A stretch of DNA of 33,296 bases, taken from positions 1 through 33,296 of the forward strand of contig JAPOTJ010000046.1 of assembly GCA_026709225.1 (NCBI GenBank). Direction: 5' to 3'. Source of the DNA: Gammaproteobacteria bacterium. Its GTDB lineage: Bacteria; Pseudomonadota; Gammaproteobacteria; Pseudomonadales; Azotimanducaceae. Position numbers and translations under genes: made by a program. Positions 15,173 to 23,506 of the stretch are shown here, in pieces. The notes beneath the pieces are model-generated. The model searched no databases. It worked only from the letters and a program-made list of their open reading frames with translations, and was not told the origin of the DNA. How positions within the stretch are numbered: the stretch's first letter is position 1; each line of letters opens with the position of its first letter.

Positions 15173-16926
15173 TTCGAGATATCGGTAGCGACCTCGCTTC
15201 GTTCAAAGCGCTCGCGTTCAACCCGGGGTTGAATATTCTGCTCGCCGACAAGAGCGAAGGCGCCACTGACCGTCAATCTCGCAATAGCGCGGGCAAGACC
15301 AGCCTTATAGAGTTAATTCACTTTTTGTGCGGTGCGAATGCCTCACCTGGAAGCCTCACTCGAGCCACTGAGATCGCAGATTCGACGTTTACCCTGAGAA
15401 TGGACATCGGCGATGCCGACGTGACCGTTGCTCGTTCAGGCAATAAACCAAGCAAAATCAAAATCTCGGGATCCATGGAATCCCTGCCAATCTTGCCCAA
15501 ACTCACCGTGCAGCATGGAAGTTACGAAATCTCGAACGAACAGTGGAAATCCAGTCTCGGCGCGTTGTGGTTCGGAATTGAGGAACCGTTAGACCCTACT
15601 GCAAAGTACGGGCCGAGCTTTCGCTCTTTGTTCTCTTATTTCGCGAGGCGAGAAGAAAGTGGAGGATTCCAAACGCCCGTGCAGCATGTCGAGCGACAAC
15701 AGCTTTGGGACCAACAAGTGGCGATCTCTTTCTTGATAGGGCTGAATTGGCGTATTCCAGGCGATTTGCAGCGCTTGAAGGACAAGGAGAAGATCATCAA
15801 GGGATTGGCCAAAGCGGCAAAATCTGGTGATCTCGGCAAGTTCGTTGGGCGATCAGCGGATCTTAGAACACAACTCGCGGTTGCCGAGCGACGATCTGAT
15901 GCACTTTCCATCCAACTCAAAACGTTTCAAGTCATCCCAGAGTACCAAGAGCTCCAATCCGAGGCAGATGAAATAACCGGCAGAATTAACCAACTCGGCG
16001 AAGAAAATTTTGTGGATACACGGTTGGTGAAGGATTTGGAAGAATCTCTGGTGGAGGAACAGGAGCCGCAGCAAGAGGATCTCATCAGGCTCTACGAAGA
16101 AGCTGGCGTGCTGCTTCCCGGAGTGATATGTCAGCGATTGGATGATGCTAGGGCATTTCACCGTGCGATTGTGGAGAATCGTCGCTCACACCTCGGAGCA
16201 GAGATCACCTCGGCATCGCAGAGGATCGAGTATCGCGAAAAGGAACAATTGGATCTGGATGCGAGACGGCGGCAAATCATGGAGATTCTGCAGTCTGGAG
16301 GTGCACTGGAGCAATACACTGGCATGAGAGAGGAGCTCGGGCGCGCACAAGGAGAAATAGAAAACTTACGCCAGCGCCTGACTGCGGCAGAAGAATTCGA
16401 GAGATCCAATGCTGAGCAGGACATTGAGCGATCTCGACTCGCTCAGGCATTGAACGATGACATTCATGAGCGGGAGGATATTGTCAAGGAGGCGATCGTG
16501 ACGTTTGAAAGCCTCTCGGAAGCCCTATACGAGGAAGCAGGAAGTCTAGTCATCAACCCTACTCCCAACGGACCGCTCTTCGAGATGAAAATTGACGGGG
16601 AGCGAAGCAAAGGCATCACCAACATGCAAATTTTCTGCTTCGACATGATGCTCACCGAACTGAATTGTCGCCGCGGCAGGTCGCCGGGATTCTTGGTCCA
16701 CGACAGCCATCTGTTTGACGGTGTCGATGAGCGGCAAATCGCGAAAGCGCTACAACTCGGGGCTCAGCGGTCGGAGGAACTTGGCTTTCAGTACATTGTG
16801 ACCATGAATTCTGATGTTCTGCCGAGCAGAGGCTACCAGAGCGGATTTGATGTTCGAGAATATGTTCTGCCGACTAAATTGACCGATGCTACGGAGACTG
16901 GCGGGCTGTTTGGATTGCGGTTTTGA
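15169..16926 (+). CDS. DUF2326-type ABC/SMC-like ATPase of an ABC-three-component system
   Basis: A 585-residue SMC-like ATPase beginning at GTG 15169, which overlaps the previous stop (GTGA). Walker A is N39-SAGKT44 followed by SLIELIHFLCG. A long charged central region (about 190-450) is coiled-coil. The C-terminal half has a signature-like KGITNMQIFCFDMML and Walker B-like GFLVHDSHLFDGVDERQ near 505-520, typical of DUF2326 proteins. The predicted role is to sense foreign nucleoprotein or a DNA state and to license the effector encoded two genes upstream. It is the last gene of the seven-gene overlapping run that begins with hsdR. Confidence 0.85.
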   Translation: MIRDIGSDLASFKALAFNPGLNILLADKSEGATDRQSRNSAGKTSLIELIHFLCGANASPGSLTRATEIADSTFTLRMDIGDADVTVARSGNKPSKIKISGSMESLPILPKLTVQHGSYEISNEQWKSSLGALWFGIEEPLDPTAKYGPSFRSLFSYFARREESGGFQTPVQHVERQQLWDQQVAISFLIGLNWRIPGDLQRLKDKEKIIKGLAKAAKSGDLGKFVGRSADLRTQLAVAERRSDALSIQLKTFQVIPEYQELQSEADEITGRINQLGEENFVDTRLVKDLEESLVEEQEPQQEDLIRLYEEAGVLLPGVICQRLDDARAFHRAIVENRRSHLGAEITSASQRIEYREKEQLDLDARRRQIMEILQSGGALEQYTGMREELGRAQGEIENLRQRLTAAEEFERSNAEQDIERSRLAQALNDDIHEREDIVKEAIVTFESLSEALYEEAGSLVINPTPNGPLFEMKIDGERSKGITNMQIFCFDMMLTELNCRRGRSPGFLVHDSHLFDGVDERQIAKALQLGAQRSEELGFQYIVTMNSDVLPSRGYQSGFDVREYVLPTKLTDATETGGLFGLRF

Positions 16927-16934
16927 GTCGGGGT

Positions 16935-16966
16935 GGCATCGAGTCGAGCTTTTGAGAAAAGATGCC
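16935..16966. terminator. Weak hairpin between convergent genes
   Basis: GGCATC (16935-16940) pairs with GATGCC (16961-16966) around a 20-base loop. It sits between the end of the ABC-3C operon (plus) and the end of the nuclease gene (minus). There is no T-run on the plus side, so terminator function is doubtful. Confidence 0.25.
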
Positions 16967-16995
16967 CCGCAGCCCATATGCCTGCTGAGGGCAGG

Positions 16996-17646
16996 TTATC
17001 TCTGAGTGCGATTCTCAACTCCGTACTTGGAGGGAACCCTATGGAGCATGAGATGACCGCCTTCCTTACTGCTAACCCCGTCCTCATCGCACCGGGTAAT
17101 CTTGTAACGCTCTGGTAGGTTATATTTCAACCATTTCCAATCCGTACAATCGACTCTCTTACTCTCGGCTCTGGTCATGAGCACGAAATGTGGCTGCAAT
17201 TCGTCGGGCATCTGCACCTTCTCCATAATCTTGCGTAGGCGCGCCGTCTTTGATTCAAGTTGCTTATTGTTCCATGACGAGTAAGCTTTGGCTTCGATCA
17301 TCACCAAATGCGTCTTGATTTTGTTCGCCCCAAGCTCTTGAAATGCGATGAGCAGGTCAATGTCCTGTTGACTCTTGTTGATTGCGCAATCCGGGGTGGG
17401 GAAGCGACGTCCGGGTTGAATACTCGGATGCTTAGCCCAGTAAATGGCCAGTTCAATCCAGTCCAGATGATAGTCCATCGCGAGAAAGCAGGACTCAGGC
17501 ACCTTGATGCCGATGCACTCCATCAATCTCCGCCGAAAACCGCAGTCAAGACTGGGAAATTCAGGGTGGAATCCCAAAACTTCTCTGAGAACCGCAAATC
17601 GCTCTTTTCGGTCGAAGAACCGTAGTTTTTCAATTAGGTCGTGCAT
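16996..17646 (-). CDS. PD-(D/E)xK nuclease-like protein, family not recognised
   Basis: A 216-residue protein. QQDIDLLIAF (D97) followed by HLVMIEAKAYSSW (E118-A-K120) is a good PD-(D/E)xK core, as in restriction-endonuclease-fold proteins, with helical flanks. The N-terminus (MHDLIEKLRFFDRKERFAVLRE) is helical. I do not recognise a named family. Shine-Dalgarno-like GGATGAG stands about 6 bases before the ATG. It lies 136 bases downstream of, and on the same strand as, the large STAND NTPase gene, so it may be co-transcribed; it is convergent to the ABC-3C operon. It may be a defence accessory or an independent nuclease. Confidence 0.6.
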   Translation of the reverse strand: MHDLIEKLRFFDRKERFAVLREVLGFHPEFPSLDCGFRRRLMECIGIKVPESCFLAMDYHLDWIELAIYWAKHPSIQPGRRFPTPDCAINKSQQDIDLLIAFQELGANKIKTHLVMIEAKAYSSWNNKQLESKTARLRKIMEKVQMPDELQPHFVLMTRAESKRVDCTDWKWLKYNLPERYKITRCDEDGVSSKEGGHLMLHRVPSKYGVENRTQR

Positions 17647-17742
17647 CTGACTCTCATCCTTTGCCGTAATGTGAATATTCTCTCGCTGGAAAAAATTCCG
17701 TGGTTATCGCAGATGGTTATGGATTAGACCGCAACGCAGCGC

Positions 17743-17769
17743 GTTTAGTATTTCAGTCAATACACTAAC
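17743..17769. repeat. Imperfect inverted repeat between the STAND gene and the nuclease gene
   Basis: GTTTAGTATT pairs with AATACACTAAC with a 2-base bulge. It lies 14 bases beyond the stop of the large STAND gene. It could be an operator or RNA hairpin; function unknown. Confidence 0.3.
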
Positions 17770-17782
17770 CATTCTTATTTAC

Positions 17783-20700
17783 TCACCGAACCAACTCCGG
17801 CAAACGAAACAGGAGCTGTTGAGCTTCCGGCCAGCCAGCATCTGCAAGCAGAGCAAGGCATTTGATCAAGTCAATCTGTCGCGTTCTCGATTCGAAAATC
17901 TCCTTGTGGTCAGCGAGAAAGATACCGATGAGCTTTATGAGTAAGTTCTTTCCCATCGACTCAAATTGGTATCCACCTTCCCTGCCTCCATGAAGCAGTG
18001 ATTTCGCAGCAATATCAAATGTCCTAAGAGGTTCTACCGGCAATAGAGACTGTACCAATTCCAACAATTCGTGGATTGTGCGTGGAACAACTGAGCTACT
18101 CAACAAGAGGAGGACGGTTTGCGCATCGTTGAAGAACTTGCCTAGTTCCAAGTCGCTGCCACTGCCATCCTCATCAGCAATCTTACCGACAGAAAATCGT
18201 AGCTCTGCACATACAGTGTTCTCAAGTCTCTGCAAACTGGCAATTCGCTCACCCTCTGTTTGTTTATCTTGCCGCTCAACTGAAATTTGAGCGAGCTGAT
18301 CCTGAATGGACTTTACTAGGTTCTCAGCCAATTCAAACGCACGTTGCCTAACTTGATCTTCCCGCGCATCATCTTCGCTCTCTAGCCCCGCAGCAAATGC
18401 GCCCCTGATCGTAGTCAACACACCCTCAAGCTCATTGACGAACTCGCCGGGAGCGTTTATCCATTTCTGGATCACTGTTCGCAAAGTTTGCGAACCATGA
18501 CTAAACCAAAGAATCGCCAGAAGAACCGAGGTTTTTTTGCGCGATCGCATGTTCCTCTCAGAATCGTCTCCAAAACGATCAAGCACTTTTAGCAACTCTG
18601 GTTCTACAAGTTCCGGCACCATGTGCACCAGTCGCCCAAGCACTTTAGTAACCAGAAATCCAATCACTCCAAGATTGCTCTCATTCTCAATCCGAGAACG
18701 TAGTCGTCTCCAGAAAAGGCTGCGGTGCGTATGCCAGAGATGAAGCAAAGCCACTCCAGCCTCATGCCGGACAGCCGGATGTGGATCATCGAGTAGCTGG
18801 TCCATCTGGGGTTCGAGATCGTCAAACATGTCGGGCCGCTTGGCGATGAGGCTCAAAATCGCGGACGCGACCTCCACCCTAGCTGCTGGCGAAGGGTAGG
18901 AAGCGAACTCTTCGTACGAACTCTCAGTGCCTTCATTCAACTCTGGACCTTGTGATCTTGCGGCGATCGCCAATAGCTCCATAAACTTTGCGTCAGACGA
19001 GCCTTGGCGCACGTTGGAGAGCATGTTCTGACTGACAATATGTTTACATGCCTCGCCAATCGCTGCTTCGCCTTCCAAAACCAGCTGCGGATTTACGCCC
19101 TCTGCCGAAATCGATACTGTTAATTCCTGCAACTCTGCCAATACCTGCTCCAGCGTAAGCTGTTCCGAATCCGTGCCAGCCGATGTTTGAGTAAACATCT
19201 GCTTAACGAATTGAATTTGCTTCATGGGAAGCGTATTTGCTTGATCTCCCCGGTCAAGTCCTTTGATCCAATCAAAGCTCGGACGTGATGGCTCGGGAGA
19301 AAAGCTCCCGATAGTCAGTGCGCGTTGGTTCATCGGACGCTGCCTTCTCTCCGTTCTTGACAAAGCGTTACGAGCACGGGGGGTTGTCAAATTCTCTTCC
19401 CCAATGGCTGAAAAAAGTTTAAGGGCAAAAAACTGCCGCGCATCTTCAGATTCTGCGTACTGAGAAAAATCAAACTCGTACACCGACTCCTCAAATTCCT
19501 TGCGTCTAGCCTCAATGAGATTCCCGAAGCCCGCAGCGATAAGGTCGATGGCATCCTTTTGAGTTTCTTGTGCAATGAGAAAAGGCTCTTGAAGCGCAAA
19601 TGGCAACAAAATATCCAGCAACGCCCCCCTTCGAAGCGCAGCAACCATGAATAGCCGCGACCAAAAGACCGCCAATGAGGTCGCGCCTATTACCAAACGC
19701 GCCATTCGGCAAGCATCATCCTCGGAACAGGTCTTTAAACGAGATACCAGTTTGACGAGAATCTCTTCCGCATCATCTGGATAGTCCGGTTCGGGGTCAC
19801 ACGCCCACCAATGGCTTTTGTCAGGCTGAAATGCAGCTTTTTCGTCGCCGGAAAATATCGTTTGCTCGTCGAGCTCGTCAGGAACCGGATGCTCCATCGC
19901 TACGTATCCATGCACTACGTGGACAGCGGCCCGAGTAGCATGGTCGGGATGGTTAGCAAGAAAGGAAGGATAGAATTCCTTGAGACTATAGCTCGCCATC
20001 CGATAGTCTTGTTGGACATTCGAAACAAGCGGGAGAATCCGACCAGATCCCAAATACGTCTCTTGCTCCACCTCCGGTTCGTGCGCAAAGACTTGCCTGT
20101 ACACGCCCTCTGCTAGAGCTGGGTCTTCGGCAGCAAGAGTTTCGATATTTCGGCAAATTGCAGGGACTTCGACCCAAGCAAAGTCCTTCAATCTATCTTG
20201 ATCGAACACCTTTAAGAGTAGGCGTCGAGATTCATTTGGCTCAGTCCCGAAAGTTTTCGCAACGAAATCTATGGCCGAAACCACAACTTCACTAGGGGAG
20301 CGAATCCGATAACCGAAGTCGAGCAATGCGCGAGCAGACAGTCCAAGATCAAAATGTACTTCTTTTTCGCTTGACCGGCCAATAAGCTTGAACAGCAGAA
20401 ATCTACATGCGAGAGCCACTGGCAGACTCGCTTCGCTCAGATCGATTGCGGAAAGCAGTTTGCTCCAAGGTGTGAGATTCACATTCGCGTCCTCGTCCAG
20501 CAAAACTCCGAGCGCGCCACACATATATTTGAGCGAACCAATCGTTTCTTCATTGTTAACGTTGACCTGCTCCGCCAGCCATGCAATATCATCTTGCGTC
20601 GCAGGCAGCTCCGCAGCAAGCCTAGCGCTAACGCTTTTGAGTATGGGGTCTCCGTCTTCGCGAGCCAAGATATTTCGCGTCGCGGTCCAGAAATCCTTTC

Positions 20701-22657
20701 TGTCACTATTTCGTTGCCACAATCCTTGGAGAAGGAACGCAAGCGCCGGTGCAAGCATCAGACCCACCGACTGTTCCAAACCAAAGCGCATTTGTCCGGT
20801 GAGCACATCCTCGGCATTGAGCCATACTCGGGCAGCCGCGTAATCGAAGAGTATGTGGTGGCGAAACTGTAGCCACTGCTTATCGTCGAATGAGACCACT
20901 ACACCTACTTCCTGCAATGAGTCAAGCATTGCAGCGTGCTGAGTCGCTACATCAAGCTTGCGTGCCGTGAGCTTTTGACGGTCAATCATTTGACCAACCA
21001 TGTCTCTGAGACATATTTCGGCACTTGTCCCCAAGTCCCCGATCCTGTGGTCCCAATACCGTGAAAGGAGTTCCGTTTGGGTAGAAACCGTGTACATATC
21101 CTTCGAAACACCATCTCTCAACAACTCACAAAACAACTGCGTATTGAATGGCACCTTCAGAAGGTCATTGAGTTTAGAGGGAGCATCAAGGAGTCTTGCA
21201 GACAGCAATGGAGATTGCTCCTTTAACTGGACAAATTCCAATTCGGACCAAATGGGCACCAAAACATGGCGCACCCCTGAGAAGTCGTCGTCGCTGAACT
21301 CAGGGCTGGCAGGGTTTCCTTCAAAAAGAGAGCGGAATCGTTGACCCATGCGAAGATCAAAGGACCGGATCGAAGCAACTACTTTCCAGCGCCCTTGCAT
21401 TTCCAGCACACCCTCAATGAGTGTTCGAAATGCCCGCTCGCTCTCGCTGCCACGCACTGCGTCTAGCGCATCCAATATGAGCCAGGCACTGTCAGGACCA
21501 TCCCAAGCTCGTAAGACCTCCAAAATCGGACGGCGCAATTCAAGATGACGTGAGAAACCTTCCAACGTCTCGACAGAAACGCGGTCAACTGAGATCGCAA
21601 GTACATCTTGGCCTTGCTGCAACAGGTGCTGAGCGACTCCACAAATGACACCACTCTTGCCGCTGCCGGGCTCTCCGATTACCAGAAACGATCCTTGAGA
21701 GGCCCCCGAGTTTATAGCCTGTTGACATTCACGACTGACCGAGATTGCCTTGCCTCCGTCAACGACCACTCGCATATGCTCATTGAGTCGGGCGATGGTT
21801 GCCCTTGTGTGCTCTTGCAGTTTCTCAACATCACTCGCGTAGTCTTGCTGAATCCGAAGCGGAACACCCTTCGAGATAAGCAAACTGCGCAATCCAGCGA
21901 GATCTTCTTTCTTTTGCGTTCTAATCAGACCCGAGCATGTCTCTACTAGCGCATCCTTGGCAACCGCGAGGTCTGCCGCTTCCGCGATTGCATTCCTCAT
22001 ACGTTCTACCAAGAGTGCTTCATGTGCACCATCGGCATCAAATTTCAGAACCACCACAAGCTTAACTAGCTCATCAATCAATCTCGGATCGATATCCTCA
22101 TCTGTAAGCGATGACCATGCAGAACGAGCCAAGGACTCGAATACGCGCAATGCCTTCTGTTCGTTACGATTTAGAGCAGTATTATCGTTAAGCGCCCTCT
22201 TTCCCAGCCCTCCTGCAAGGTGTCTTGTGATAGTGCTCGGCGCCGCATCGGACACTGCAAGCACCAATCTATCGCGATTTGGGTCGAGAGGACGATTCCA
22301 ACCGAGACTTCCATCGCCTTCCTTACATTTTCTCCACTGATCGACAAACTGGGAAACGGATTTTGCCAGCGGACCGTCTCTCTTCTTGGAAAGCTGAACG
22401 CTCAACTTCGACTGGATGGCAACAAAACCCGCTCGCGAAGTCTCAATCAGTATGTCGTCGACAGGGGATGATGACTCGAATCTAATAGTAATTGCGTTTG
22501 CAGGGCATAACCCAAGTCGCTCATCTAGGCGGTTCATCAACAGCACGTCGGATGCAAAATACGCTCCCACCGAGGCCTGAAAACGAAACCCCTTCATTGC
22601 CTGTGCCCCACCGGAAGACTTCTCTGGTGGCGATCCTACCTCTTCAAAAACGCTCAT
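17783..22657 (-). CDS. AVAST-like STAND NTPase with N-terminal PD-(D/E)xK nuclease domain
   Basis: A 1624-residue protein starting at MSVFEEVG (ATG 22657-22655, with AAGGTG about 6 bases upstream); the frame is open further upstream but without family character. Residues 20-100 form a nuclease-like module, MKGFRFQASVGAYFASDVLL with E61, D67-D68 and Q82-S-K84, like the Cap4-type domains fused to defence ATPases. A STAND/P-loop NTPase follows: Walker A GEPGSGKS at 328-335, LILDALDAVRG at about 393-402, then VVASIRSFDLR. The remaining 1100 residues are helical and include a HEAT-like stretch, DPHPAVRHEAGVALLHLW, suited to sensing a ligand. Size and architecture match AVAST (Avs) proteins, which cut DNA after binding phage terminase or portal. 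The subtype and trigger cannot be told by eye. Confidence 0.7.
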   Translation of the reverse strand: MSVFEEVGSPPEKSSGGAQAMKGFRFQASVGAYFASDVLLMNRLDERLGLCPANAITIRFESSSPVDDILIETSRAGFVAIQSKLSVQLSKKRDGPLAKSVSQFVDQWRKCKEGDGSLGWNRPLDPNRDRLVLAVSDAAPSTITRHLAGGLGKRALNDNTALNRNEQKALRVFESLARSAWSSLTDEDIDPRLIDELVKLVVVLKFDADGAHEALLVERMRNAIAEAADLAVAKDALVETCSGLIRTQKKEDLAGLRSLLISKGVPLRIQQDYASDVEKLQEHTRATIARLNEHMRVVVDGGKAISVSRECQQAINSGASQGSFLVIGEPGSGKSGVICGVAQHLLQQGQDVLAISVDRVSVETLEGFSRHLELRRPILEVLRAWDGPDSAWLILDALDAVRGSESERAFRTLIEGVLEMQGRWKVVASIRSFDLRMGQRFRSLFEGNPASPEFSDDDFSGVRHVLVPIWSELEFVQLKEQSPLLSARLLDAPSKLNDLLKVPFNTQLFCELLRDGVSKDMYTVSTQTELLSRYWDHRIGDLGTSAEICLRDMVGQMIDRQKLTARKLDVATQHAAMLDSLQEVGVVVSFDDKQWLQFRHHILFDYAAARVWLNAEDVLTGQMRFGLEQSVGLMLAPALAFLLQGLWQRNSDRKDFWTATRNILAREDGDPILKSVSARLAAELPATQDDIAWLAEQVNVNNEETIGSLKYMCGALGVLLDEDANVNLTPWSKLLSAIDLSEASLPVALACRFLLFKLIGRSSEKEVHFDLGLSARALLDFGYRIRSPSEVVVSAIDFVAKTFGTEPNESRRLLLKVFDQDRLKDFAWVEVPAICRNIETLAAEDPALAEGVYRQVFAHEPEVEQETYLGSGRILPLVSNVQQDYRMASYSLKEFYPSFLANHPDHATRAAVHVVHGYVAMEHPVPDELDEQTIFSGDEKAAFQPDKSHWWACDPEPDYPDDAEEILVKLVSRLKTCSEDDACRMARLVIGATSLAVFWSRLFMVAALRRGALLDILLPFALQEPFLIAQETQKDAIDLIAAGFGNLIEARRKEFEESVYEFDFSQYAESEDARQFFALKLFSAIGEENLTTPRARNALSRTERRQRPMNQRALTIGSFSPEPSRPSFDWIKGLDRGDQANTLPMKQIQFVKQMFTQTSAGTDSEQLTLEQVLAELQELTVSISAEGVNPQLVLEGEAAIGEACKHIVSQNMLSNVRQGSSDAKFMELLAIAARSQGPELNEGTESSYEEFASYPSPAARVEVASAILSLIAKRPDMFDDLEPQMDQLLDDPHPAVRHEAGVALLHLWHTHRSLFWRRLRSRIENESNLGVIGFLVTKVLGRLVHMVPELVEPELLKVLDRFGDDSERNMRSRKKTSVLLAILWFSHGSQTLRTVIQKWINAPGEFVNELEGVLTTIRGAFAAGLESEDDAREDQVRQRAFELAENLVKSIQDQLAQISVERQDKQTEGERIASLQRLENTVCAELRFSVGKIADEDGSGSDLELGKFFNDAQTVLLLLSSSVVPRTIHELLELVQSLLPVEPLRTFDIAAKSLLHGGREGGYQFESMGKNLLIKLIGIFLADHKEIFESRTRQIDLIKCLALLADAGWPEAQQLLFRLPELVR

Positions 22658-22995
22658 CCAACACCTTAATAATCCGTAGGCAACCCCCTTGGTGCAAAGC
22701 TCGCTCGTGTAACATCCGGGGAACGCAATTCTTGCACGGACGAGATTCAAGTGCAGTGTACGGCAGCACTTCAACATGAAGGGTCCCCGATTTTTGGACA
22801 CGCAATGGGATGAGCGTCACAATGACCACCGAAGACAGGCAGAAGCCCCCGCCCTAATGCTGTTGGGGCGCCGGAACTTGTCAGTCAGCTAAGATGCGCG
22901 TAAAGTTTATCTCCAGAGGGCATTCGCTTGTCGAATGCGCCTTCTCCCTCCTTGAATTATCTGCAATAGGGAGTACCTCACAACCGAGACATGAC
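22658..22995. other. Intergenic region between divergent STAND and HEPN genes
   Basis: About 340 bases with no convincing gene; only very short reading frames occur. It must hold the promoter of the minus-strand STAND gene and any promoter of the plus-strand HEPN gene, but I see no clear -35/-10 pair. A small GC hairpin (CGCCC, then GGGCG after a 10-11 base loop) lies near 22850-22873. Confidence 0.4.
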
Positions 22996-23415
22996 ATGAC
23001 CGAGCAACCACCACGCTGGCATTATCGGTTCGACATTTACCGCCGAGCCTATACCTTGTTGTATGAGGCGATGGAGCAATCGCAATCATTGACACAGCTA
23101 GAGAAGGAGGGCGTGGTTCGGCGTTTCAAGTACACCATGGAACTCGCATGGAACACCTTGAAGGATTATCTCGAAGCCGAGAACGTTGTTTTCGAGCAAA
23201 TCACGCCCCGCGCTGTGATTCGTAAAGCCTTTGAAGCACAAGTCATCCGACAGGGTGATGTTTGGCAAGATGCTTTGGACGCACGCAACAAAATTTCGCA
23301 TACCTATGACTTCAAGGATTTTGAGCGAGTGGTCGAAGCCATCGAACAGCACTATCTTTCGGCTTTTGGAGAGTTGTACGAATATTTGATGAAGCTGCGG
23401 CTCACATATCGCTGA
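22996..23415 (+). CDS. HEPN-domain, HepT-like (HI0074 / nucleotidyltransferase substrate-binding family)
   Basis: A 139-residue helical protein beginning MTEQPPRWHYRF. It has the HI0074-type core VRRFKYTMELAWNTLKDYL, then PRAVIRKAF and the motif R97-NKIS-H102-T-Y104, an exact R-x4-H-x-Y. In HepT toxins this motif forms the RNase site, and its tyrosine is AMP-modified by the partner nucleotidyltransferase MntA. Such genes normally neighbour an MntA-like gene with a GS...DxD motif; none is present on either side, so this copy seems orphaned. ATG 22996 is chosen by homology; the frame is open further upstream to 22894. The Shine-Dalgarno is poor. Confidence 0.75.
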   Translation: MTEQPPRWHYRFDIYRRAYTLLYEAMEQSQSLTQLEKEGVVRRFKYTMELAWNTLKDYLEAENVVFEQITPRAVIRKAFEAQVIRQGDVWQDALDARNKISHTYDFKDFERVVEAIEQHYLSAFGELYEYLMKLRLTYR

Positions 23416-23506
23416 GCTTGGCTCGCCGAAGGCGTGAGAGGCCGTATGATGGATTCTCTTTCTTCGCGAGTTGAATGGGCATCAAGCGGTGAGGACTAGT
23501 CAGACA

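Noticed and set aside
22658-22801. N-terminal extension of the STAND protein by 48 residues
   Set aside because: The extension is not protein-like for the family, and ATG 22657-22655 has a ribosome-binding site.
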